A stretch of 64,000 nucleotides of DNA from Ceratodon purpureus (lineage: Eukaryota; Streptophyta; Bryopsida; Pseudoditrichales; Ditrichaceae): NCBI GenBank assembly GCA_014871385.1, contig CM026421.1:25476752-25540751 (forward strand), read 5' to 3'. A program made the position numbers and the translations under genes. Of this stretch, positions 13,401-25,739 are shown piece after piece. Position 1 is the stretch's first letter. The number at the start of each line of letters is the position of its first letter. The notes below the pieces were generated by a model, which did no database searches, was not told the origin of the DNA, and worked only from the letters and a program-made list of their open reading frames with translations.

Positions 13401-14603
13401 TTGCCCCAGAAAGAGAAAGAGAAAGAGCGAGCTCCGGAGTCCGGACTCCAGACTGCGAAGACTGGCGAAGCTTTGCTCGCCTTCCTTCACGAGAAGCGCC
13501 CCACTTTCAAGCTACGCTCCGTTTCTTCGCTCATGAGCACCCCACCCCATCCATCATGGGGCCGCATCTGCGCTCTCTCGCCATCATCGCTTGGGAGCTT
13601 GGAGCGTGGGTGGGGAGGTCAGGGATGGGAGGGGGAGACGACTGGTAGGGGGTGAGTGGGGGAGTGAGTGAGTGAGTGGGGTTGGTTGTGGTTTGGGAGT
13701 CGGAATTTTGGGATAGGGACGGTGGGTGGTGGTGATGGTGGAGGAGTAGTGTAGTGGGGGAGTAGTTGGAATTGTTGGGCTTGATGGGAGGGGTAGTGGG
13801 GCATGGAGGGGGGAGTGGAGGGGAGGGAGGGGAGGGGGCGCAAGGCGATGAGGAGTGGGCATCGGTGGGGCGGATGGTGATGGTGATGGAGGTGGCGATG
13901 GAGGCCGGGAGGATTTTGAAGAATGGCTAAGGAGGTTGGGGCGGTGGGCGTGGAGATGGGAGAGCAGGGGACGGGATGGCCGGCGATTAGGTGAGAGGAG
14001 GGGGAGGAGGAAGGGGTGGGGTGGTGGTGGGAGGAGTGAGTGAGTGAGGGAGTGAGGGAGGGAGGGAGTGAGTGGTGGCTGCGGGGGCCGGGGAGAGGGG
14101 GAGCCAGCTGCAGCGGGGGGAGGTTTGAAATGCTGCGGCTTTTATGATGACGTCTGTGAGGCACGCGCAGATTCTTCCATCGTAAGTGGGTGGTTTTGGT
14201 TGTGGTGTTTGGGGGGTGTTGTGGGGGAGGGGAGGGGAGGGGTGGCGGGGGAGTAGTGTGGGGGGTTGCCGCAATTGCAGGGGCAGGGAGGATCGGTCAC
14301 ATGGAGGGGGGGAGGCAGAAGAGTGAATTTGGGGCTGTAGGGTTTTCGAGGTGAATTTTGTCATCATTTTTTTGAAGTTTATGCTGGATGGAGGGGATCA
14401 CGTGGAAGGGCTTTTTGAAATAATGATGAGGATGTGATGATGGTGGGATTTCGAACGTGTTGCATTTTGTATGTGAAGGAGTTGGTTTCTGTGTGTGGTG
14501 GTTTTCTGGCAATTTGAGTGGAAAGGGAAGGTGTGTGTGATGGTCATTGACGATGTGCAATTGTGTGTCGATGACTATGAGCAGCCATAGTGCAGAGCAT
14601 GCG
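13400..14603 (+). promoter_or_regulatory. Purine-rich promoter/5' leader of the PP2C gene with G-runs
   Basis: The 1.2 kb before the PP2C start is extremely G-rich on the coding strand, with GAGTGAGTGAG-type repeats and dense runs of four or more G (about 13,808-13,838 and 14,222-14,252). Long frames on the opposite strand here are composed of His, Pro and Ser and are shadows of this low complexity. I infer a promoter plus 5' UTR; the transcription start cannot be placed. Confidence 0.5.
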
Positions 14604-17600
14604 ATGGGCAATAGGATGTCCAGGATTGTGGTGGGGTGCTTCAGCTCAGAGAGGCATGAGAAGTACGCTCATGGGCTGCATTTTTCGGAGCCTCTGGACG
14701 AGGGGTTGGGACATTCGTTTTGCTATGTCAGGCCCGTGCTTGGGTCGCCCACTTTGTCGCCCCACCATGGGGATTCCCGTGACATCTCCCCCCCAGCGCT
14801 GGACCTGGCGTTGGAGTCTGCTGATGCTGCTGAGGTCGACTCCCAAATTGGGGGTGTTTCGGACGAGCTGCCAAACCTTGAAGCTGCTGCTAGAACGGAA
14901 CCTACTGATTCTACCCTGAGATCCCAGCTGACGGAGAGGCCCAGGGTGGGATGGGAGAAGGGGGAGAGGGTCAAGCACAACGAGAGGGCGAAGAGCATGA
15001 CCGAGACGTCGTTCAAGTCCATATCGGGTGCTTCTGTGAGCGCCAACACAGCCACGCCCCGCTCGGTGGCGAGCCAAGAGCAGTTTAATTCCTTCTCCAA
15101 TGTTCCCATTGAGCGTGCAGCAGCTTTTGAGAGCACCGCATCGTTCAGCGCCCTTCCGCTGCAACGTATTGCCAATTCTGGACCCATATCAGGGCCTTTG
15201 TCCGGACCAGCGTCCGGCCCACTTGACAGGGGCTTGCAGTCCGGCCCCCTGGAGCGAGGGTTTATGTCAGGCCCCTTAGAGAGAGGCTTCATGTCAGGAC
15301 CAATAGAGAGAGGGTTTATGTCGGGGCCACTAGAGCCAGTGGATCGGAACACTTTCTCTGCGCCTCTAGCAGGTCCGCACCCTTCCAGGAAAAAATCCTC
15401 TCTCAGGCGGTTCGTGAGGTCCATGAGTCTCCCCATGAGGAAAGCCATTGCTCGAACAGTGTCCAAGACGACGGCTACGTTGACGAGGACCATAGTGATT
15501 CCCGTAAGACACTTTGTTATGGGAGATAATCATAGGGAGGGAGATCGAGACTTCCCTCACAGCGCCTTCGATTCACCCATAGAATCGGGCTCTTCCGGCT
15601 CGGACCTGGATATCAAAGATGACAACAATCTGCAGTGGGCTCAAGGGAAGGCGGGGGAGGACCGTGTCCATGTGGTCTTATCTGAAGAGCATGGGTGGCT
15701 GTTTGTAGGCATATACGACGGATTCAATGGTCCGGATGCTCCTGACTTTCTTATGAGCAATTTGTATCCTGCTATTTACAGGGAGCTCAAAGGTCTACTT
15801 TGGAATCAGAAGAGTGCTTTTGAACTTGGCGATGGTAGTCCGAGTGATGGAGAAGGCGATGTTTCGGACGCCAGAAACGCTCGCCTCTCAGGAGACGATG
15901 GAAGGGCTGGTGGTGACTTTATAAGCCGTTTAGGACATTCTTGCAGCTCTGATCCTTCGCTGGAGGGCCAGAAGGGATGTGCGAGTAATTTGCAGTCTGG
16001 CCTGATGGAGCTCAGCAGGCCGGGAACATCTGCTGTGGAGGAGGTTGGAAGAGATGGGAGGGAGGACCCTGGAGGAAACGGTTGTCAATCTCGTAATCAT
16101 CTTGAGTGGCCGTCAGAGGAAACTGCACATGCTGTAGATCTGAGACCTGATAATATAGACAACTGCCCTGGGCAACCTAGTCGTGAGGTAGATACTATTG
16201 TGAATCATGGTAATGAAAAACACTCAGAAGAGCACAGGGGCAAACATATGGAGGGGCACTTAACATGTGACCTGAGTACTCGAGAATCTAAGTGCGATTT
16301 AGACCTAGGATTAGAACAAGAAGGGGAACTGGATGAGGATAGAATAGATGCGGAGGGTATCGAACAGGATTTGTCGAGCATTGTTTCTCAGGTGAACACA
16401 CCTGAGCCGATAGGATCTAGTACTGTGCACTTGGCCGAAAACACTTCCGTAAAAGATCATAGCATTCTTAACATGAAATTGCAAGTCCTTCATAATCGAC
16501 GTCGAGAACAGCACCGAAAGTATCCGCAATGGAGGTAATGCACCTTGGGATTCAACTTGTTCTTTCTCATTACTTTAAGAGCCCCCTAAAATTTGCGTGT
16601 AAATCAGCATTGATATTGACATAGTGGATATGTTGGTAGGTATGAGTGGGAACAGGAGAGGCTTGTGGAAGAAGAGAGGATGAGAGAGAAACTACGCCTT
16701 AAGCAGGAAGCGAAAGAGATGGAAAACAACACTGTGGATCACGATGCTGTTTTGAAAGCTCTCTCTCGTGCCTTGGAAGCTACAGAAGAAGCGTATCTAG
16801 ACATGACTTACAGGTTTGTATTTTGTCCGACATTTGGAGGTTTCTTGTGAGTTTTATCCTCTGTCTCTAAATGTCGTGGCATATGTAGTATGCATACTGT
16901 TTGCTTCTTGTAATGATAAATGCATTTACAATCTGTTATTCACAAAGGTTTATTGACACAGGGTTCTAGACGAGAATCCAGAACTGGCGTTGATGGGATC
17001 TTGTGTACTGGTGATGCTTATGAAAGACGAGGATGTATATATTCTGAATGTTGGAGACAGCCGAGCAATCATCGCTCAAGACTGCAGACGAGGGTCTTTT
17101 AATTCTCTCTCCAAACTTGCCCGTAACCAACTGAATGGCTACAAAGCACCAGTAGATGAGCACGAACGGATTGGTGCTCGTGACTCTTTGTTACGTCAAG
17201 AGTTGGAGAGAATTATTGAAGAAACGCCTACAGAGATTGAGGCTCTTGAGACTCATGATCCCAACCTTGGACCGCCTCCACCAGGACTCTCACTATTAGG
17301 TGCCTTGCAGCTTACATCAGATCATAGTACCAGCACTGAAGAGGTGAGACTTTAATCTCTCGATTATTTGGTCATAGTCTTGTTGGCAGCACTGCTCTTT
17401 TTCCTTGAATAAGAGACTGATACATGGCGTTTTTTGTTGCCGTGGATTCATAGGAAGTGCAGAGATTAAGAGCAGAGCATCCTTTTGATGATGACATAAT
17501 CTCAAATGATCGAGTGAAGGGGAGACTGAAAGTGACTCGTGCCTTTGGTGCTGGATTTTTAAAACAGGTATTCTATCTACCTTGAATACACGGTTCGGTT

Positions 17601-18284
17601 TTCTTCTCGTCATGCAAGCTTTCAAAGTTCGTTTTTATGCTTCTATACCAACAATGCAATTAGTTGTCCTCGGATTCACAGATCACTGATTAATGTCTTG
17701 TCCCGCGCTGATATGTGTTTCTCACGTGCTGTGGTGGAATGATTCAGCCTAGGTTGAACAATGTTCTCTTTGAAATGTTCCGATGCAAGTTTATAGGCAA
17801 CGATCCGTATATTAACTGCGATCCGTGTTTACGGCATCACAAGCTTGGGCCACAAGATCGGTTTTTGGTGCTCTCATCAGACGGATTGTACCAATATTTA
17901 ACGAATGAGGAGGTTGTATCTCATGTGGAGTGGTTTATGGAAAGGTGTCCCGATGGAGATCCAGCACAACGTCTTATAGAGGAGCTTCTTTTCCGAGCTG
18001 CCAAGAAGAATGGTAAACATCAATCCAGTCAACTAGGTTATGTTTCCGCTTAGAATGCCCTCGTCGTTGTTTTTCTGGATGGCTACACAACATCCAGTTT
18101 CTTGCCAAGCCAGCTGAAGCTTAGTATGGAATTCTTTTCTGGGAATGCAGGAATGGAATTGAATGAGCTTCTGGATATCCCACAAGGTGATCGCCGCAAG
18201 TACCATGATGATGTTTCAGTGATGGTTATTTCTCTTGAAGGCCGAATTTGGAGATCTTCTGGTTCTCTCAAGCATTCAACTTGA
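14604..18284 (+). CDS. POLTERGEIST-like protein phosphatase 2C (PLL family)
   Basis: Six exons join in frame: 14604-16534, 16640-16813, 16962-17343, 17454-17567, 17748-18012 and 18151-18284, giving 999 residues. I chose the ATG at 14604 rather than the in-frame one at 14547 because it gives [14 protein letters not shown], with the Gly-2 and nearby Cys expected for the dual acylation reported for POL/PLL1 at the plasma membrane. Residues of about 60-330 form the PLL-type regulatory region, including [11 protein letters not shown] and a repeated SGPLERGFM block. The PP2C domain is split by an acidic, Ser-rich insert: [13 protein letters not shown] near residue 372, then [47 protein letters not shown] and [17 protein letters not shown]. 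The family controls stem-cell and asymmetric-division programmes. All introns are GT-AG. Confidence 0.93.
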
Positions 18285-19916
18285 GCTGTCCGACAGTTTT
18301 TCTGGTATTTATGTGCGAGAGCTCCAAAGGTAGCGGGTCCTTGAGCTCCTCAGCTCTTCCCTGATATCACAACAAATTGTTATTCTTGTAACGTTACTTG
18401 AATAATAGAGAGTAGCTGGTTACATCTCTATCTTCAGAATTTTGTCTCTGTAGGTACAGCTGTATGAAATCTACAGCTTGGGTAGTATCTTCAACAACGG
18501 ATGTATTCTGCTCATCCATGTGATCAGGTAAATGCTTCAACGATAGAACTGGGAGAGGTATACAAGAACATTCAGTGTATTCATGTGGCAAGTGACATGT
18601 GATTTCTACACGATCAGCAAGGTTAATTTGCCCTTCCGGTTATCAAAATTTTAATGTCATACGGTATATGATCGAATTGTCATTTACAGTGCAATTGTCA
18701 ATACACGAAGACTCCAAAAGTTTAACAGTCATATGGACGCCTTGTGTAATTTCCTTCTTTGACAAGATGCGGAAGATGAAATTAAATCATTGCAAATTGT
18801 AAATTAGTTGGTATATACCTGTAGCAGTTGCATGCTCATGTACCGTATGGCATCCTTTAGATTCAGGAATTTTTCATTAACCAAATGACGCATGAAAGTG
18901 CAGAAGTAAAAACACCACAGTTTACGTAGGTTTTCCAAGGGAAAATGGTTAACTGTGATTATATGTGGAGATTTTTCCGTACTATATATTTTAACCTGAA
19001 CTTATAGTTTATGTTTTAGAGAGCTGTTCTGTGCATCAAATTACAATGGAGAGCTCCATTTGGATATATATTCAAATCAACAGCTTGAAATACTAGAATT
19101 GTCCAAATTGGAAATTGTAAACAAGTGTCACCAAAATATTTCAACAATTTGTCACAACAATTTTAGTAAGTCAATTGGTTTAACCAGTGAAGTAAAAGGT
19201 TAACTCTGAAGGATAAACATGCTGACCGTGGACATAATGTCACTAACACATTGCAACGGTCAGAGAATTGAGACCTGTTCCAGAGCATTTTGCTACATTC
19301 TCCTCCCAGACAAACATGCTTGACAAACTCATTAAGGAAAAAATATAATTGTATTTGCAAGGGAGTTTCAATGTCGCATCCAGTTCACGGCACTGTCATT
19401 TATCACTTTAAAATAATTCTCACATACCCCTTGCTGCTCTCAAAATACATCCCCAAAGTAATGGTGGAAATAATCTGTACTTAGATGGCCACGTAAAAAG
19501 ATGACTGCCTTGGAGCCCGAGTTCCTGACCACATCAGCGCGATTGTAGATGGCACCATCTTTGTAAAATCACAGAAGAGTTGTAATAGCTGCTTCATTGA
19601 GTGCACGGCATCTTCTCCGACAAACCATCTCCCGCAGCATGATGCTGAAAAGTACACGGCAACGGCACCTTCGCTCAAAATGGATACTCGCAGAGTGAGC
19701 AACCAAGAAACAGGGGCCACCAAATGCAGAGATTGACATAGCAGAGAACCTACTTGCAAAACTCAGTGTGCTTTCGAAATGGATGCTGGAGTAAGAACCA
19801 AGAAACAAGCCAGGGCCCTGAGTTTACATGCCACGATGCATTGTAGAGCTCTACTAGAGAGCTGAAGCATCGACTGCTGGGATTAGAGGCGGAACACCCA
19901 TTTTCAAATGCAGTAA
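18285..19916. other. Tail-to-tail intergenic region
   Basis: This gap separates the convergent PP2C (+) and DeSI-like (-) genes. It should contain both 3' UTRs; I see no further coding or repeat structure. Confidence 0.5.
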
Positions 19917-21509
19917 CTATTGAGATGAAGAGTCGAGGGGCGTTTGAGGGCTCTGGCTAGAGCTGTCTGACGATGGCAGTGCACGTTCTTTCCAAGGAAG
20001 TAGAATAGGGCGCTGCTCCGTGGAGTCACTTGATTGTCTGCTATGACGCCCACTATGCCCATTCTGTGATGAAGACGGAGAGCCTCTTGACAATAATCTC
20101 GACGGGCTTCCAATAGAGAGAGATAGACGACGACCGGAATTACTCCCAGAGTCTGTCGACCCTAAGGTACCTCCTGATGTTGGAGAGCCAGATCCAAACA
20201 TAAAGCTCATAGCAGTCTTAGTCACTGACAGCACCTCCTTCTTAGCATTCCGCAACTGCATTTTACAAAAATTATAACAAGTTCGTAAATATAGTGCTCC
20301 ACTGGGAGAATGGCTCAGAGCATCTGAAACTGAAGACTATCAATCTCGGCAAAGACAGTCCTGAAAAACAATTCTAAAAGCCACAGATGTACTGCTGTGC
20401 CTTATGGACTAGCAAGTTGTTCAAAGACTCGACAGGCCAAAATCAAGGTACAAATGTTAATCAAGTACTTCATACCCTTTCCATGGTGTTTTCAGCAGCT
20501 TCAATTGCAGCATCACCAGCATTTGCAAATCTGTTCACCCACACTGTGCACAAACTTCAATCAGTCACAGAGCGATCAACAAGTTCCACAACTCCAAAAC
20601 TATTTTCGCACAAAGTCAAATACGTAGTGAGTTGGTATTCTATGCGTACATGTCAACGGCATTCAGAAGGTTAGAAAGTGCAACGTGGTCTGCATAAGTG
20701 ATGCTCAGCACTTACATGGCAATTTCTGAACTCCAGGTCCGAGTTTGCCACAAAATTCATCGCAAAAATGGTTGCAGTTATGAGAAAGGAGATCGTAACC
20801 ACTGCCAGGCCAACCTCGCATAAGTTCTCTTATAGCATTTTGTACGCCCAAGGGGGACAATTCAGTCTTTCCCAATGACACGCTCTCTCTGTACGTGTAC
20901 ATGGGATTTGCCTTCGGAGGACAGCTGAAGACTCCGCTTCCATTTTCACAGTACCCAAATGACCATTCCTTCCCATAAACCTGTCAGCAGATATTCTACG
21001 CGGGTCAGTACGCCTCGAAAGGGCTGTACGTATTATGCAGTATCAATATCACACCTCCCGATGCATAATTCAAGAAGTGAGTTCAAACACTGCAATTTCC
21101 AGAGACCTCCTCTGTTCACGTATGTAGCTCACATTATTCTAAACAGCAAAACTACACTCCCTCAGCCACAAAATCCAGACCCTCTAAAGAAAAAATTGTC
21201 CGTACACAACAACGTTCAAGAAGTTCAAGAAGCCAGTAAGTGCGACTCAGGCGTTACTAGTTTAAGCTCCCGCCTCACAGAAAGATCTAAACCTTATGAC
21301 GCTCTAGTTCAACCGCACATCCATAGCACACCGAATCACCCGACACCAACATAAAATCGCAGCAAAAGACTAACCTCCACAGCTCCATGAAAGATGCCAC
21401 CTAACCCAATACCACCGCGCATGACCTTATTGAGGTTCATGATGGCAGAGTTCGCGCGCACATTCCCACTGTTCGTGACATCATACACGTGCAAGGTCAC
21501 CTCTGCCAT
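19917..21509 (-). CDS. DeSI-like deSUMOylating isopeptidase (PPPDE domain)
   Basis: Four exons on the minus strand, 21509-21375, 20980-20716, 20543-20476 and 20255-19917, join in frame to 268 residues. The PPPDE papain-like fold is plain: MAEVTLHVYDVTNSGNVRAN at the start, the catalytic histidine H41 in GGIFHGAVEVYG, then FGYCENGSGVFSCPP and NPMYTYRESVSLGKTEL, and the catalytic cysteine C114 in LLSHNCNHFCDEFC. The conserved WVNRFANAGD segment follows in exon 3. The family includes deSUMOylating isopeptidases (human DeSI1/2) and plant homologues such as At4g17486, from which I know the motif order. The final exon encodes a Ser/Gly/Pro-rich, probably disordered tail of about 90 residues (SGSPTSGGTLGSTDSGSNSG) that is longer than in the Arabidopsis protein as I remember it. 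Confidence 0.9.
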
Positions 21510-23640
21510 AGCTCACCGCTCACACTCTCACCCCAGACCACCTCAACTCGCCGAACCAGCCAAAACAGCGACCACCCTTTCTAGGTCATCACCATCATCC
21601 CTGAGTCTTCAAAACTACGAAAATAATCCGCAGCTCAACCCAACACTCATGACACAGTCGGCACAAATTCGAACCTGCACCACACGCACTGCAAGCGATT
21701 AGCCAATTCCCGTAAACCCCCAGATCAACCTCACTCAAAACCTCCCAATATCCTCCACAACTAAGAAGGAGAAAAAAAAAAAAAAAAAAAACTAGAAGCT
21801 CCAACAACACCACAACTACTACCACCAAGCTGCCCATACATCTCCCACACCAACTAAAACCCGATTCAAACACACGCTCACGTAACCTTGCAGAGAAAAA
21901 CCAGAAAAAACAACGACAACACCAGTAACCCACAAAGCTAACAACCACACCAACACTGAAGGAGAGAAAATCCAAACGAAAGCACACATACATACCTTAC
22001 AGATTCACGCCACGCCTCAATCCTTCCCCCTCCCACCCTGCCCAAGGATATGTCAGAGCTCCCGCTGAAAGCGATCCACCATGAACCCCCTCCCCCTCTC
22101 ATCCATGGTCGGTGACCCCCTCAACTCACACAACACTCCCTCACTTACCCTAAAACTCACTATCACTCAGAGCCATGAAAGTGTGCACCTGAAATATGAA
22201 CGTTACCATGTAAGAGTAAAAATCTACATGAAGCAGTGAGGTCCTAGATCATGACCGATGACATAGTATACAGCAGAGGAGAGTGATGAGAGGGATGATC
22301 CAAACCACAGCAGAGGTAGCAACATAACACAACACAATCCACTGTGAAACAGTACAACACAAGACAGAGAAGAGAAGGGAGGAGAGGGAGTTTGGAGTGT
22401 TGGGCTGTGTTGGTATGTTAAGTTACTGTTGCAGTGGTGACAGCGATGATGATGGAGGTGCCAGCTTTGGGAATGAATGATTGAACTTAGGAATGCATCC
22501 TCCTCTCCTCTGGGCTCTTCTGGGGGCACCTCGGGCATCCACCTCGGGCACCCTCGGGAGTTGGGCTGCGAGGTCTGTGGGCCCCGCCGGAGGGGATGCT
22601 GAGTCACGCCTCGAGGGGGGGTGGGCCTCTCCTGTGGTGCCATGTCACCCTGGTTTGGTGCCCGAGGTGTCCGGACGAGCATCTCTGCATTCTACCGTGG
22701 GATGTATGATATGTCATTGTTGTATTTTTTGTTTGTTTTCTTTGTGTTGGTTTTACTGGGTGTCGGGTTAAGGGGGGTTGGAGCTGTAGCTCGACATTGG
22801 GGCCTACATTCCAGGTCTTGGATGTCGCCCCCACTACGAGAGAAGGTGTTTTTAGGGGCCTCAGGCTTTCGGAGCCGACGTTCTTTGCGTCTTTTTTCTC
22901 TTTTGGTGAGGGTTTTTGAGTTGTTGGAGTGGGTTTGGACAAGCTTGTTTGATGTGGGGATTCACGTGTGTTTTTACTGTCTTCTGTTTATGACTAGAGA
23001 ACTTGTAGTAGTGTGGAGTATGAATGTATATGAATAGATCTTGTGTTTTTTAAAGTTACTTTTGTTCATGTCTGTACTGTACATGATACATGGACGTACA
23101 CATCTTCCAAGGATGTAAATTCCAACAATTTCCAGATTGGCCAGTACAGAATTAGGAATTTGTAAATGTACACAAGATAAAGATTCCAGTTTTGTAAATT
23201 ACTGAGCTCCATATTTCATTAATAAAATAAAATAATACTATGATGTTCCCACAAAAAAAAAAAAAATTTAAAAATTAATTAAAAAAATAAAATTATATAG
23301 CATCTTTGCAACCCTTATATATCTAATTTGTAATAATCATAAAATCGCTACATAAAATATCTTAGATAATATACAAAATAAATGTATGTTATAACCAACT
23401 TTGTATCATCATCCTCAAAGTTATACACGGTTCTATATAATGTTCATCTAATAAATATTAGTTTTCAAATTAAAAATAAAGTTTTCAATATAATAAACAA
23501 TACCATTTGAATATAAAAACAATCTCATTCTAATAATAATAAAATCTTCTAAATTTTAAACAGTACGCAATCTAAAAAATCATAAGAAATACTTAAAACT
23601 CTATCTAGCAAGTTATTATAATTTTATAAAATTGTACTAA
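21510..23640. other. Upstream region of the DeSI-like gene, no further gene recognised
   Basis: The first several hundred bases are the likely promoter and leader of the minus-strand DeSI-like gene and include an A18-type homopolymer at about 21,773. About 22,500-22,700 is GC-rich with repeated CACCTCGGGCA words and one inverted copy (GGTGCCCGAGGTG, about 22,658). From 23,200 the DNA is AT-rich. Confidence 0.4.
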
Positions 23641-23644
23641 TTAA

Positions 23645-24160
23645 AAGCCAAAAAACCAACTACATAAACTACGAACTCATTCAATTTGCTACATCCAAAG
23701 TAACACCCCGCTTCAAGTCCAAATCCTCACTACAACTAGACCGGGACCGTGAAAGCCAACAAAATTGCTTGCAATTCGAAATTAGCACCTTCTCGTCTTG
23801 GAAACAATACCACAACCAAATCCTTTATTGCTTCCGCTCTCTCAATCTCTTTGTGTATAAATCCTTTATTGCATTACCTTACGTAGGCATAACTAGATTT
23901 GAAGGAAGATTTTGCAATAGTAGGAGAAGGGTGTTGTAGAATGAGCCTTCGAGTGACTCCGCCTTCCTACAACCTACCTTTCACATAATGTCAAATAGTG
24001 CTTAAGAATATTCACAATACCTTTCTTCTTCTACTAAATTTTGATTGTGAAATTGTAATCGACAAAGGCATGTACCTAAGTTCTTGCTTATACATCAAGG
24101 TTGTATTAACATGACGTAGGATATGTCTTTTTGTTTTAGGAACTTATGCACTTGCTAAAA
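23645..24160 (+). pseudogene. Decayed partial copy of the SAC phosphatase gene 5' region
   Basis: Three blocks match, in order, the upstream and early part of the SAC gene at 42.96-44.94 kb. Block 23645-23703 matches 42963-43021 (shared CTACATCCAAAGTA). Block 23894-23937 matches intron 1 at 44423-44462 (AGATTTGARGGA, TTTTGCAATA). Block 23982-24158 matches 44763-44941, the end of intron 2 plus the first bases of exon 3 (AGGAACTTATGCACTTG), with about three quarters of the bases identical by eye. Exons 1 and 2 are missing. I see no later SAC exons downstream, so this is a truncated, non-functional duplicate. Confidence 0.7.
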
Positions 24161-25184
24161 CATCACTATAGCATATCGATGCGCTGCAACTGCGTATCCA
24201 GGTTACTCGTCCAATACATTTCGCTTCTTGGTTGTATTGCATTTCTTGTGTAGGTTTGCATAATTGCAAGAAGGCAAGTACAAAAAGTAGACAAAAATAT
24301 TTGTTTCCATGTTTTTTTAATTTTATTATTATCAAATGTGATTTCATTTTGCGAATTCTTGTTGATTTTCTATTGTGACAATTGACAATATTCTTTGATG
24401 AATTTAAAAGTCTTTTCACTACTTTGATCATGGCAATGACTATTTCTTTTCTTTAAGACAAGTCATTTGGACTAGGTTATTAAACCCTGTTTATATTTTT
24501 ATCCTTTTTTCACGTCATTGACTTTTGTGTACAATTCTATGTTCATGATGCTCTTGAGATTCTAGTTTACCATAGATAATGTTGCAATATATCAAATTTG
24601 CAATCTTGAATCCCAGCTCTCATCTGATTTAATTTTAAAGCAATCATTGATTGTACAATCTACGATCGTTTCTAAGAATGGTCTAGTGTTATATTTGAAT
24701 TAGGTTTTTGAAATGATAACACCCAAAGATGGTCTAGGTTCTCTAGGTATCAATCAAGATTACATTGTGTTGACTTCCAATTCTCTAACACTACGCTTAA
24801 GATTGTATGTAGTGTTTTAGATGTTTTGCAATCATCTATATTAGAAGATAATTAGAAATGTCTTTGAGAGAATTTGAACTTCTACACTCTTAGAATATTG
24901 AATGTGTGGATGCTTCTTGACATTGTTTTTAGATATGTTGTGAATGACTTTGTGTATTCAGCTTTATTTGAAGAAATAGCAAAATATACACTGAGGGGGT
25001 TAATGAGTATATTGCAATTTAGCCAATCAAAAATCTTCCAATGTATATCACTCGAGCAATTCAAGATCATAAATTGCAAGTGCTATAGACTGCGCTTTTG
25101 TACCACTATTTTTTGAATTTTTGATAGAAACAAATTTAACTTTTGGATAGAATCTATCATGAAAGGAGATCACTAGAATGTTTT
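24161..25184. other. AT-rich intergenic DNA
   Basis: No recognised coding sequence or element between the SAC-like relic and the repeat that starts at 25,185. Confidence 0.4.
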
Positions 25185-25673
25185 GATTCGCTGAAAGTAA
25201 TATAGAGTTACCATCTCGTACGGCAGTCATAGCTAAACATTATCTTTGATGTATCATTAGAAGAAAAGGTATATTTAGGTAATTATGGACTTTTTAAAGT
25301 CGAGAATTAGTAGTCATCTCATCCGCCGACAAAATGTTTGTACTAAAGAACTTAAAATCATTGAAAATTTTAATAAAAATTAGAATAAATACTATAAAAT
25401 AATGCATATTTCACAAAATTCACAAGAAATTAGACATAATGATGTCCAAATGTAGAATTTATGGCCGAAACCGAGTCAAAACAATGAATTTTAAGCCAAA
25501 AAATGGTTTGTACAACATAATTTGAGCGAAAATTGCAAAAAAAAAAGTTTTTTACAACCCTGCTATTTTGTTCGGCGGCCCGCCGACGGAATGATAAAAA
25601 GTCCATAATTAGGCGTTTTGTCCAAAATTACTTAAATATCCCTTAGAACTATCCAAATTAAATATGAACAAGA
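25185..25673. repeat. Dispersed repeat A, copy 1 (split by a MITE)
   Basis: The halves 25185-25265 and 25645-25673 together match 40803-40908 (shared CTGAAAGTAATATAGAG, ATCTCGTACGGC, TAAACATTATCTTTGATG). The copy is split by the 379-bp inverted-repeat element at 25266-25644. The repeat family itself is not identified. Confidence 0.75.
25266..25644. mobile_element. MITE-like element, 379 bp, with terminal inverted repeats and AGAA target duplication
   Basis: The ends are inverted copies: AAGGTATATTTAGGTAATT on the left and, read on the other strand, AAGGGATATTTAAGTAATT on the right. Further inward homology includes TTATGGACTTTTT and CCGCCGA..CAAAAT. The left arm lacks about 20 bp present in the right arm. 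AGAA flanks both sides (25262-25265 and 25645-25648). The related repeat at 40,879-40,882 carries a single AGAA with no insert, which fixes the element's borders. No transposase is encoded. Confidence 0.8.
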
Positions 25674-25739
25674 CGTGGGGGACCTCAAGGTTCACCTACA
25701 AATACAAAACTTGGAGCAATTCAAAACTAAAGTATAGTA

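Noticed and set aside
13584..14367. Long minus-strand frames rich in His, Pro and Ser
   Set aside because: They are translations of the low-complexity G-rich leader of the PP2C gene; no domain and no start context.
14646..15493. 172- and 256-codon minus-strand frames
   Set aside because: Antisense of the PP2C first exon, whose sense frame has clear family motifs.
21595..21993. 132-codon minus frame with a Phe-rich core
   Set aside because: The Phe run is the complement of an A-homopolymer; it lies in the upstream region of the DeSI-like gene.
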